From NCBI RefSeq assembly GCF_002097715.1, contig NZ_CP020737.1, forward strand, positions 1,178,001 through 1,242,000: a stretch of 64,000 bases of DNA, read 5' to 3'. A program made the position numbers and the translations under genes. The first letter of the stretch is position 1, and each line of letters begins with the position of its first letter. The notes below the pieces were generated by a model. The model ran no database searches, was not told where the DNA came from, and saw only the letters and a list, made by a program, of their open reading frames with translations. Of this stretch, positions 40,794 through 47,915 are shown one piece after another. This DNA is from Burkholderia ubonensis subsp. mesacidophila. GTDB lineage: Bacteria; Pseudomonadota; Gammaproteobacteria; Burkholderiales; Burkholderiaceae.

Positions 40794-40874
40794 CCGGCGT
40801 CGCGGCCGCCCGCCTCGCTTGTGGCAGGGCGGTCGACGCGGCACAATTGCGAATCCTTTACTGTCCCGGATGCC

Positions 40875-41462
40875 ATGCCGTTCAATTTCCCGATTTTCCT
40901 GACGTGGGTGCGGATCGTGCTGATTCCGCTCGTCGTCGGCGTGTTCTATCTGCCGGACACGGTGATGGGCGGCGCGCACCGCAACCTCGCGGCGGCGCTG
41001 ATCTTCATCCTCGCCGCGCTGACGGACTGGTTCGACGGTTACCTGGCCCGCAAATGGAATCAGACGTCGTCGTTCGGCGCGTTCCTCGACCCGGTCGCGG
41101 ACAAGCTGATGGTGACGGCCGCGCTGCTGATCCTCGTGCAGATTTCACGCGTCGACGCGGCGATCGCGCTCGTGATCGTCGGCCGCGAAATCGCGATCTC
41201 GGCGCTGCGCGAATGGATGGCGCAGATCGGCGCATCGAAGAGCGTCGCGGTGAACCAGCTCGGCAAGTTCAAGACCGCATGCCAGATGGTCGCGATTCCG
41301 ATGCTGCTGTACTACGGGCCGCTGCCGCTCGGTTTCGCGACGCTCGACACGCGCGTATGGGGCGAGTGGTTGATGTATCTCGCGGCAGTGCTGACGATCT
41401 GGTCGATGCTGTACTACATGAAGCTCGCGTGGCCGCAGATTCGCGAGCGCAGCCGCGTGTGA
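40875..41462 (+). CDS. pgsA: CDP-diacylglycerol-glycerol-3-phosphate 3-phosphatidyltransferase
   Basis: A 195-residue integral membrane enzyme making phosphatidylglycerophosphate, the committed step to phosphatidylglycerol and cardiolipin. The CDP-alcohol phosphatidyltransferase motif spans DWFDGYLAR and FGAFLDPVADK. About five hydrophobic segments are visible. It is 81 bp downstream of uvrC, a common pairing, and upstream of the tRNA genes. Confidence 0.96.
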   Translation: MPFNFPIFLTWVRIVLIPLVVGVFYLPDTVMGGAHRNLAAALIFILAALTDWFDGYLARKWNQTSSFGAFLDPVADKLMVTAALLILVQISRVDAAIALVIVGREIAISALREWMAQIGASKSVAVNQLGKFKTACQMVAIPMLLYYGPLPLGFATLDTRVWGEWLMYLAAVLTIWSMLYYMKLAWPQIRERSRV

Positions 41463-41517
41463 CGCGGCTTGCGATGCCGGGGCGGAGAATTTTTTGGAAA
41501 AAGGGCGCGAAAAACCC

Positions 41518-41546
41518 TTGACACCCGAATGCGCCTTCGACATAAT
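41518..41546 (+). promoter_or_regulatory. Strong sigma-70 promoter of the tRNA-Gly cluster
   Basis: A perfect TTGACA (41518-41523) and CATAAT (41541-41546) are separated by 17 bp. Transcription would start near 41553, 45 bp before the first tRNA-Gly. Confidence 0.85.
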
Positions 41547-41597
41547 CTCGCTTCTCCGCTGCACGACGAAGTGAGTGTGGCGAAGCAGAAGCAGCAT

Positions 41598-41673
41598 GCG
41601 GGAGTAGCTCAGTTGGTAGAGCGCAACCTTGCCAAGGTTGAGGTCGCGAGTTCGAGACTCGTCTCCCGCTCCA
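41598..41673 (+). tRNA. tRNA-Gly (GCC), copy 1
   Basis: A 76-nt tRNA: acceptor GCGGGAG pairs with CTCCCGC, discriminator T, and an encoded CCA at 41671-41673. The anticodon loop TTGCCAA gives anticodon GCC. Confidence 0.97.
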
Positions 41674-41721
41674 GGTTTCTGGCGGCGCGTTGTACGGCAA
41701 GCGCTGCAATTGCAGGGCAAC

Positions 41722-41797
41722 GCGGGAGTAGCTCAGTTGGTAGAGCGCAACCTTGCCAAGGTTGAGGTCGCGAGTTCGAGACTCGTCTCCCGCTCCA
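41722..41797 (+). tRNA. tRNA-Gly (GCC), copy 2
   Basis: Identical in sequence to copy 1. The preceding spacer is nearly identical to the spacer between copies 2 and 3, which shows tandem duplication of a unit of about 124 bp. Confidence 0.97.
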
Positions 41798-41846
41798 GGT
41801 TTTTTGGCGGCGTGTTGTACGGCAAGCGCTGCAATTGCAGGGCAAC

Positions 41847-41922
41847 GCGGGAGTAGCTCAGTTGGTAGAGCGCAACCTTGCCAAGGTTGAGGTCGCGAGT
41901 TCGAGACTCGTCTCCCGCTCCA
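41847..41922 (+). tRNA. tRNA-Gly (GCC), copy 3
   Basis: Third identical tRNA-Gly with encoded CCA. All three probably form one transcript that continues to tRNA-Cys and ends at the terminator at 42097. Confidence 0.97.
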
Positions 41923-42020
41923 GACACTGGGGAAGCAACGCTTCCCTTTTTGTTTGATGAACCGACGGTCATCAAATAAATCTGTTGCTTGCCGGCATGG
42001 CGAGTGAACAGTCCGCTTAC

Positions 42021-42094
42021 GGCGCGATAGCAAAGCGGTTATGCAGCGGCCTGCAAAGCCGTTTAGGCCGGTTCGACTCCGGCTCGCGCCTCCA
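42021..42094 (+). tRNA. tRNA-Cys (GCA)
   Basis: A 74-nt tRNA: acceptor GGCGCGA with TCGCGCC, encoded CCA, and the anticodon loop CTGCAAA gives GCA. A degenerate copy of its 3' half lies 2.5 kb downstream (44579-44621), marking it as a probable insertion target. Confidence 0.96.
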
Positions 42095-42096
42095 GA

Positions 42097-42128
42097 AAAA
42101 GCCCCGCTCAGGCGGGGCTTTTCTTTTT
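42097..42128 (+). terminator. Terminator of the tRNA transcript
   Basis: AAAAGCCCCGC/GCGGGGCTTTT stem with TCAG loop and a T-rich tail, immediately after tRNA-Cys. A related hairpin follows the tRNA-Cys remnant at 44625. Confidence 0.9.
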
Positions 42129-42266
42129 TCTGCGCCGTTTCTCCCTAAGCCACTCCCTGACGTTCCTGTCGACGCGTATGTCGCTCGCGTCGCGCAACGG
42201 GAAACGATCTCGACGACGCTGGACGCCATTCGCGAGTATCTGCGTCGCGCATCGGTGCCCGAATGA
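42129..42266 (+). pseudogene. Possible C-terminal coding remnant
   Basis: A 45-codon stretch ending in TGA has coding-like, GC3-rich codon use. Its sequence (for example VDAYVARVAQRETI and LDAIREYLRRASVPE) loosely resembles the C-terminal helices of a glutathione S-transferase-like protein. It has no own start or ribosome-binding site and begins just past the tRNA terminator. The rest of 42267-42354 shows nothing recognisable. Confidence 0.2.
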
Positions 42267-42434
42267 CGTTGGAGCGAACGACCGCCGCCCCAAAAAGCAG
42301 GACAACCAGAGGTCAATTCCACCCAGGACTGATCGATCTGGTCTCGCGCCAATGAACTGACAAAAATGCTGCTATTTGTTGAAAGGCGAGATGCATTATA
42401 TGTGTATATTGAAATTATTGCGCTTATATATACT

Positions 42435-42491
42435 TTGACATGAAATTACCCTGAATTTATCGAGATAATGTTATTATATTTTCTCGATAAA
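42435..42491 (+). promoter_or_regulatory. AT-rich promoter and operator-like inverted repeat of the collagenase gene
   Basis: A perfect TTGACA (42435-42440) lies 17 bp before TATCGA (42458-42463). A 10-bp perfect inverted repeat, TTTATCGAGA (42456-42465) and TCTCGATAAA (42482-42491), overlaps the -10 region and ends just before the GAGGG ribosome-binding site. It could be an operator for a dimeric repressor or a 5' leader hairpin. The whole 42355-42505 stretch is far more AT-rich than the genome. Confidence 0.5.
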
Positions 42492-42510
42492 AATAACCGA
42501 GGGTAAGAAA

Positions 42511-44454
42511 ATGCTAATAAGTGAGGTGTCTCGAAAAACCCGTCGCTGGTCGGCCGCCGTGGCGTTGTCGGTATTCGCGGGGCTGGTCGGCACTGCGTCG
42601 GCCAACACGCAGCCGACGCAGCAAAAGCAGGCGCGCATGCCGCGCATGCCGCGCATGCCGCAGAACCTGCCGGTGTCACCTGAACAGGCCGAGTACAACC
42701 TGCCGCTCAGCGAGCAGGATCGCGCGGTGCTGACCAAGCCTTCGCAGCAGAAGCAGTCGCTCAAGCGCAGCAAACGCAGCGCATCGGGTGTCGATTGCCG
42801 CGACATGTCGGCGATGACTCAGTATCGCGGCGCGGCACTCGCCGACTACATCGCGAATCTTCCCGATTACGAATGCCATTACGGCCTGTTTTCAGTCGAT
42901 AAAGCGTTGGCCGCGCAGATTTTTAATGCCGAAAATGTGCACGCCGTCGCGAGTCGTTTCGTGCAGGAGGTATATCGATATGACGCAAGCAATTTGATTT
43001 TGGTCAATTTGCTGATTTATCTGCGTTCCGCATATTATCAGTATGATGTATCGGGCATCGCCAATCCGATTCCGAATCTCGCGGTGCAGCTGCGTCCGTA
43101 TATCAAGCAAAGCCTCGAGGGTGATGCACTCTATCGCGAGAATTCGCGTGCGCCGAGCACCGCGAACGAGCTGATGAAGCTCATCACGAACATGAGGGAC
43201 GAGGCGTACTACCTGCCGTCACTGAAGAACCGTGTTGCCTTCTACACGGCGAGCGCGACGAATCCGCAGGCGGCGGCGCCGCTGCTGCAGCGGAGCGCGG
43301 CGGGCGGTTTCACCGGCTTGCTGACGGTGTTCTTCTACGCGCATCAGCGCAGCGGCGCGCAGCAGATGCTCGACAGCGACGCGACGCTGCCGGAGACGCT
43401 CAATCGCTTCGTCACCGCGAACCGCGCGAGCCTGTCGAACACGAGCGCCGCGTATCAGCTCGCCGACGCGGCGCGTGAGACTTACCGCTTTCTCCGTTAT
43501 CCGACGCAGAAGCCGCGCGTGAAGAAGATGATCCAGGACATGCTCGCGTCGGCGAGCATGACGGGCGCGGACAGCGATCTGTGGCTCGCAGCGGCGGAAG
43601 CGGTCGACTACGGTGACCCCGGCAACTGCGCGGAGTACGGCACGTGCGACTACAAGAAGCGTCTGGCCGACGCGGTGCTGACGCATCGTTACGCGTGCAG
43701 CGCGAGCGTGCGCATTCTCGCGCAGGACATGACGGTGCCGCAGTTGCAGTCGGTATGCACGGCGGTCGCTCGACAGGACGATTACTTTCACCGGATGATG
43801 AAGACCGGACGCAAGCCGGTCGCGGGCGATCGCAACGACACAATCGAGCTCGTCGTCTTCGACGACTACGCGAACTATCGCAAGTACGCGTCGGTGATCT
43901 ACGGAATCAGCACCGACAACGGCGGCATGTATCTCGAAGGCGATCCGTCGGCGCCCGGCAATCAGGCGCGCTTCATCGCCCACGAGGCGTCGTGGCTGCG
44001 ACCGGAGTTCAAGGTGTGGAACCTCGAGCACGAGTTCACGCATTACCTTGACGGCCGCTACGACATGGCGGGCGACTTCACGGCGAGCACCGCGAAGCCG
44101 ACCGTCTGGTGGATCGAAGGCGTTGCCGAATATCTGTCGAGAAAGAACGACAATCAGGAATCGATCGACGTCGCGCACACGGGCGCATACCGCTTCTCGG
44201 ACGTGCTCGAGACGCGTTACTCGTCGAGCGACTACGTCGCGCGCGCATACCGGTGGGGCTATATGGCGACGCGCTTCATGTTCGAGCGCCATCGCGCCGA
44301 TGTCGACACGATCGTTTCTCGCTTCCGCGCGGGCGATTACGACGGCTATGAGAACTATGTCGCGTACATCGGCCGCCGCTACGACAGCGAGTTCGTCGAT
44401 TGGGCGCGCAATGCAACGACGTCGGGCGAGCCGCCGCTGCCGACGGCGCGATGA
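42511..44454 (+). CDS. Secreted collagenase-like metalloprotease (peptidase M9)
   Basis: A 647-residue M9 microbial collagenase-type enzyme predicted to be exported. The signal peptide ends at ASA (about residue 31), followed by a (MPR) triple repeat from ATGCCGCGC units at 42637-42663. The zinc site is HEFTH (His507, Glu508, His511), with the third ligand probably Glu536 in WWIEGVAEY, 25 residues on. The N-terminal activator-type helical region precedes the catalytic domain. PKD and collagen-binding domains of clostridial or Vibrio enzymes are absent. GAGGG lies just upstream of ATG 42511. Codon use is AT-richer around 42890-43080. Substrate specificity is inferred from family. Confidence 0.88.
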   Translation: MLISEVSRKTRRWSAAVALSVFAGLVGTASANTQPTQQKQARMPRMPRMPQNLPVSPEQAEYNLPLSEQDRAVLTKPSQQKQSLKRSKRSASGVDCRDMSAMTQYRGAALADYIANLPDYECHYGLFSVDKALAAQIFNAENVHAVASRFVQEVYRYDASNLILVNLLIYLRSAYYQYDVSGIANPIPNLAVQLRPYIKQSLEGDALYRENSRAPSTANELMKLITNMRDEAYYLPSLKNRVAFYTASATNPQAAAPLLQRSAAGGFTGLLTVFFYAHQRSGAQQMLDSDATLPETLNRFVTANRASLSNTSAAYQLADAARETYRFLRYPTQKPRVKKMIQDMLASASMTGADSDLWLAAAEAVDYGDPGNCAEYGTCDYKKRLADAVLTHRYACSASVRILAQDMTVPQLQSVCTAVARQDDYFHRMMKTGRKPVAGDRNDTIELVVFDDYANYRKYASVIYGISTDNGGMYLEGDPSAPGNQARFIAHEASWLRPEFKVWNLEHEFTHYLDGRYDMAGDFTASTAKPTVWWIEGVAEYLSRKNDNQESIDVAHTGAYRFSDVLETRYSSSDYVARAYRWGYMATRFMFERHRADVDTIVSRFRAGDYDGYENYVAYIGRRYDSEFVDWARNATTSGEPPLPTAR

Positions 44455-44578
44455 TCAAGCGCGGTCGCCTGCGTCCAGGTGCGGGATGACGGCGACGCGT
44501 ACGATGCGGCCCCGGCTGTTGGCGACGATCGTTTTCGGTTCTCGGTAGTCTGCCCATTGACAAGAGCAGCTCGTTGAT

Positions 44579-44621
44579 CTGCAAAGCCGTTCAGGCGAGG
44601 TCGACTCCGGCTCGCACGCCA
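44579..44621 (+). repeat. Degenerate copy of the tRNA-Cys 3' half (att-like)
   Basis: Aligns to 42051-42094 of tRNA-Cys without gaps until the last bases. CTGCAAAGCCGTT (13 bp) and TCGACTCCGGCTCGC (15 bp) are identical, with about six mismatches elsewhere. The 5' half of a tRNA is absent, so it is not a functional gene. The surrounding 44455-44732 region has no other recognisable gene. Confidence 0.85.
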
Positions 44622-44624
44622 CGC

Positions 44625-44656
44625 AAAGCCCCGATGCTTCGGGGCTTTCTCTTTTT
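44625..44656 (+). terminator. Terminator after the tRNA-Cys remnant
   Basis: AAAGCCCCG/CGGGGCTTT stem with a 6-nt loop and a T-rich tail. It shares the GCCCCG core with the genuine tRNA-Cys terminator, so it was probably duplicated along with the tRNA fragment. Confidence 0.75.
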
Positions 44657-44732
44657 CCTGCTTCGCAACGCGTCATTGACGGTTACGCGCGCGCATTGCC
44701 GGGACGCGAACGCGCAGGAATACGCGCGCAAC

Positions 44733-45236
44733 TCAGCCTTGCGCCTTCTCCCATGCGTGCTCGACGAACACGCGGCACAACGCTTCCATCCCTAGCCGGT
44801 CTTCGTCATCGAAACGCGCGGCGACCGGGCTGTCGACATCCCATACGCCGATCAGCGTGCCGTCGCTCGCGACGAGCGGCACGACGATCTCGGATTCGGA
44901 CGCCGCGTCGCATGCGATGTGGCCGGGGAACGCGTGCACGTCGCGCACCACCTGCGTCTCGCGCGTCTGCGCGGCCGTGCCGCACACGCCCTTGCCGAGC
45001 GCGATCCGCACGCACGCGGGCTTGCCCTGGAACGGGCCGACCACGAGCTCGGCGCCGTCGAAGAAATAGAAGCCGGCCCAGTTGAGCCGGTCGAGCGCGT
45101 GATAGACGAGCGCGGCCAAGTTCGCTGCGTTGGCGATCAGGTCGCGTTCCGACTCGACGAGCGAGCGGGCCTGCTCGACGAGCGTCGCGTATTGATCGGC
45201 CTTGGAGGCGTGCGGGTCGTTGGACAGCGTGAACAT
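44733..45236 (-). CDS. msrC: Free methionine-(R)-sulfoxide reductase (GAF type)
   Basis: A 167-residue GAF-domain enzyme that reduces free methionine-R-sulfoxide. Three cysteines at 75, 85 and 109 have the same 10- and 24-residue spacing as the catalytic and resolving cysteines of E. coli fRMsr (84, 94, 118). The surrounding ALGKGVCGTAA and HIACDAASESEIVVPL match the family. The start is ATG 45236 (MFTLSNDPHASK). Monocistronic. Confidence 0.9.
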   Translation of the reverse strand: MFTLSNDPHASKADQYATLVEQARSLVESERDLIANAANLAALVYHALDRLNWAGFYFFDGAELVVGPFQGKPACVRIALGKGVCGTAAQTRETQVVRDVHAFPGHIACDAASESEIVVPLVASDGTLIGVWDVDSPVAARFDDEDRLGMEALCRVFVEHAWEKAQG

Positions 45237-45376
45237 GGCTGGAATGCGGAAGGGTTGTCGAAAATGCGCGATGCGCGCATGCGGCAGTCTACGGCACATG
45301 CCGCCGATGTGCAGCGCGCGTTGACGACGGTTCGCGCGTCATCGCGCACGCGAATGCGCAAGCGCGCGCCGCGGCT

Positions 45377-46294
45377 TCAGTCGGGCTCGAGCTCGCCAAA
45401 GCGCTGCGCCAGGAAATCCAGCAGCGCGCGCACCGCCGGCAGCAAGCCGCGGCGCGATGCGAACACCGCATGCACGATCTCGCGGCGGGGCGCCCAAGCC
45501 GGCAGCACGGCGGTCAGCGCGCCCTGCGCGATCTCGTCGCGCACCATCATCGTCGGCAACTGCACGATGCCGACGCCGGCGACCGCGGCCGCGCGCAACG
45601 CGAGCATCCCGCCCGTGACGAGTCGCGGCTGGTGATGAATCTCCGCGCGCGCACCGTCGGGCCCCTGCAGCCGCCACACGTGGGCGCCCTGCGGCGCGCC
45701 GAGGTCCAGGCTCGGCAGGCGCGCGAGGTCGGCGGGCACTTCCGGCATGCCGCGCTCGCGCAGCAGCGCCGGGCTCGCGACCAGACACTGCCCGCGCTCG
45801 GCCAGCACGCGCAACGCGAGATCGCTGTCCTCGAGCGGCGGCGGGCGCACGCGCAACGCGACGTCGATCCCTTCGCCGACCACGTCGACCCGCCGGTTGG
45901 TCGCTTCCAGATGAATCTCGACGTGCGGGCACGCGTTCATGAACGCCGCGATCATTCCGCCGACGAGCGAGTCGAGCAGCGCGACAGGGCACGTGACCCG
46001 CACGATGCCGCGCGGCTCCTCGTGCAGCAGCGCGATCGCCTCGTCGGCGGCGTCGGCCTCGACGAGCATCGCGCGGCAATGCGCGTAGTAGGTCTGGCCC
46101 ACTTCGGTCACCGTGAAGCGGCGCGTCGAGCGCTGGATCAGCCGCATGCCGACGCGCGCCTCGAGCAGCGCGATGCGCCGGCTCAGCTTCGATTTCGGCA
46201 TGTTCAGCGCACGGCCCGCCGGCGCGAAGCCGCCGTGGTCGACCACCTGCACGAAGTAGTAGAGATCGTTCAGATCCCGCTGGTTATCGTTCAT
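45377..46294 (-). CDS. LysR-family transcriptional regulator
   Basis: A 305-residue LysR regulator. The N-terminal winged helix-turn-helix contains FAPAGRALNMPKSKLSRRIALLE, followed by a linker helix and a periplasmic-binding-like effector domain. The start is ATG 46294; a TTG precedes it directly. It is divergent from the pirin gene with about 106 bp between them, so it probably controls that gene. The effector is unknown. Confidence 0.92.
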   Translation of the reverse strand: MNDNQRDLNDLYYFVQVVDHGGFAPAGRALNMPKSKLSRRIALLEARVGMRLIQRSTRRFTVTEVGQTYYAHCRAMLVEADAADEAIALLHEEPRGIVRVTCPVALLDSLVGGMIAAFMNACPHVEIHLEATNRRVDVVGEGIDVALRVRPPPLEDSDLALRVLAERGQCLVASPALLRERGMPEVPADLARLPSLDLGAPQGAHVWRLQGPDGARAEIHHQPRLVTGGMLALRAAAVAGVGIVQLPTMMVRDEIAQGALTAVLPAWAPRREIVHAVFASRRGLLPAVRALLDFLAQRFGELEPD

Positions 46295-46400
46295 CAAATA
46301 GAACGCTGAGTGCGATTTTCGCAGTCTACCGGATCGATCGTTCTGATTCTATATTCCTATCCATGATGCGAAACACGGGTTTCGCCGCAATTCGGAGAGG

Positions 46401-47276
46401 ATGATGAAGAAGATCCAGGGTGTGTACAGTGCGCCGCGCGGCCATTGGGTCGGCGACGGGTTTCCGGTGCGCTCGATGTTCAGCTACCAGTCGCATGGCG
46501 CGCATCTGAGTCCGTTCCTGCTGCTCGATTACGCCGGCCCGGCGACGTTCGAGCCGGGTTCGTCCTCGGCGCCACGCGGCGTCGGCCAGCATCCGCACCG
46601 CGGGTTCGAGACGGTCACGATCGTCTATGACGGCGAGGTCGCACACCGCGACTCGACGGGTGCGGGCGGCGTGATCGGTCCCGGCGATGTGCAGTGGATG
46701 ACGGCCGCGAGCGGGATCCTGCATGAGGAGTTCCACTCGGAGGCGTTCACGAAGCGCGGCGGGCCGCTCGAAATGGTGCAGCTGTGGGTGAACCTGCCCG
46801 CTGCTGACAAGATGGGCGCGCCCGGCTACCAGGAACTGCTGAACGCCGACATCCCGGTGGTCGAGCTGCCGGAAGGCGCGGGTCGTGCGCGGATCATCGC
46901 GGGCGAACTCGATGGGCGGCGCGGTCCGGCCCGCACGCACACGCCGATCGACGTGTGGGACGTGCGGCTCGCGGCGGGCGGTCGCGCGCGGTTTCCGGTC
47001 GCGGAAGGGCGCACGCTCGCGGTGGTCGTGCTGAGCGGCGCGGTGCTCGTGAACGGCGAAACGGTCGCGCGCGAAGCGCAGTTCGTGCAGTTGAGCCGCG
47101 ACGGTCGTGACGTCGAGCTCGAAGCGAACGGCGACGCGAAGCTGCTGATCCTGAGCGGCGAACCGATCGACGAGCCGGTCGTCGGCTACGGGCCGTTCGT
47201 GATGAACTCGCAAGCGGAGATTCGCGAAGCGATCGACGACTTCAACAGCGGCCGCTTCGGCAGGATGCCGGCGTGA
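46401..47276 (+). CDS. Pirin family protein
   Basis: A 291-residue bicupin of the pirin family. The metal-binding histidines lie in QHPHRGFETVTIVYDGEVAHRDS and the Glu/His block in GILHEEFHSE. Some pirins are quercetin dioxygenases, others regulate pyruvate dehydrogenase or act in redox sensing; the role here is unresolved. ATG codons at 46401 and 46404 are both possible, and GGAGAGG at 46394-46400 favours the second. LysR is divergent upstream. Confidence 0.9.
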   Translation: MMKKIQGVYSAPRGHWVGDGFPVRSMFSYQSHGAHLSPFLLLDYAGPATFEPGSSSAPRGVGQHPHRGFETVTIVYDGEVAHRDSTGAGGVIGPGDVQWMTAASGILHEEFHSEAFTKRGGPLEMVQLWVNLPAADKMGAPGYQELLNADIPVVELPEGAGRARIIAGELDGRRGPARTHTPIDVWDVRLAAGGRARFPVAEGRTLAVVVLSGAVLVNGETVAREAQFVQLSRDGRDVELEANGDAKLLILSGEPIDEPVVGYGPFVMNSQAEIREAIDDFNSGRFGRMPA

Positions 47277-47280
47277 CGGA

Positions 47281-47309
47281 CGGGCCCCGCGCGATGCGGG
47301 GCCCGTTTT
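47281..47309 (+). terminator. Terminator of the pirin gene
   Basis: Perfect 10-bp stem CGGGCCCCGC/GCGGGGCCCG with a GCGAT loop and TTTT, starting 4 bp after the stop codon. Confidence 0.9.
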
Positions 47310-47401
47310 CGTGCGTGCAGGGCGGTCGCGCGATGCTTGCGCTTCAAGGCATAATCGTCGATTGCCGCGCGCCCGCCGGCGCGCCCGAATCAGGACCGCA
47401 C

Positions 47402-47896
47402 ATGAATGCACCCGTAACCGCCGCAAACCCGTCCGCCACCGACGCGCTCGAATGGCGCTGGAAAGCCTTCGACGCGCTGTCGGCGCGCGAGGTCTATACG
47501 ATCCTCGACGCACGCAGCGCGGTGTTCGTCGTAGAACAGAATTGCGTGTACCGCGACATCGACGACGCGGACCAGGCGGCGTGGCACCTGGCCGCGTATG
47601 ACGAAGCGGGCCGGCTGGCCGGCTACCTGCGCGTACTGCTGCCCGATGCGCAGGATCCCGACATCCGGATCGGTCGCGTGCTGACGACCGCCGCGTTCCG
47701 CGGCGCGGGCCTCGGCAATACGCTGCTGTCGCGCGCGCTCGAGCACATCCGCGCGCAATGGCCCGATACGGCGGTCAGCCTGCATGCGCAGGCCCACCTG
47801 CAGCGCTTCTACGGTGCGTTCGGCTTCGCGCCGAGTTCCGACGTGCACGACGAGGACGGCATCCCGCACGTGTGGATGCGCAGCGCGCGCGCCTGA
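47402..47896 (+). CDS. ElaA-type GNAT acetyltransferase
   Basis: A 164-residue GNAT protein of the ElaA subgroup. The ElaA hallmark is the N-terminal FDALSAREVYTILDARSAVFVVEQ, followed by RIGRVLTTAAFRGAGLGNTLL with the acetyl-CoA loop. The start is ATG 47402. Function in the subgroup is unknown. An 11-bp hairpin (47893-47919) covers the stop codons of this gene and of the convergent CtaG-like gene. Confidence 0.88.
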   Translation: MNAPVTAANPSATDALEWRWKAFDALSAREVYTILDARSAVFVVEQNCVYRDIDDADQAAWHLAAYDEAGRLAGYLRVLLPDAQDPDIRIGRVLTTAAFRGAGLGNTLLSRALEHIRAQWPDTAVSLHAQAHLQRFYGAFGFAPSSDVHDEDGIPHVWMRSARA

Positions 47897-47915
47897 CGCG
47901 GCGGCGCGCGCCGCG

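Larger units (their letters stand above)
42095..44656 (+). mobile_element. Putative small tRNA-Cys-associated genomic island (decayed)
   Basis: The segment is bounded by intact tRNA-Cys and by a degenerate direct repeat of its anticodon-loop-to-3'-end portion plus terminator. Inside lie a 415-bp stretch, partly strongly AT-rich, and one secreted protease gene with locally AT-rich patches. This is the footprint left by integrase-type insertion at a tRNA. No integrase, transposase or conjugation gene is present, so autonomous mobility is not supported. Confidence 0.5.

Noticed and set aside
41269..42033. Minus-strand open frame with a repeated peptide (PQPWQGCALPTELLP)
   Set aside because: The repeats are antisense translation of the three identical tRNA-Gly genes and their spacers.
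42017..42352. 111-codon minus-strand open frame across tRNA-Cys, first suspected as a transposase remnant
   Set aside because: Half of it is antisense tRNA and terminator; the rest shows no transposase motif or inverted repeat ends.
44579..44621. A second functional tRNA-Cys gene
   Set aside because: Only the 3' half is present and the T-arm and acceptor contain mismatches; the 5' acceptor, D-arm and intact anticodon stem are missing.
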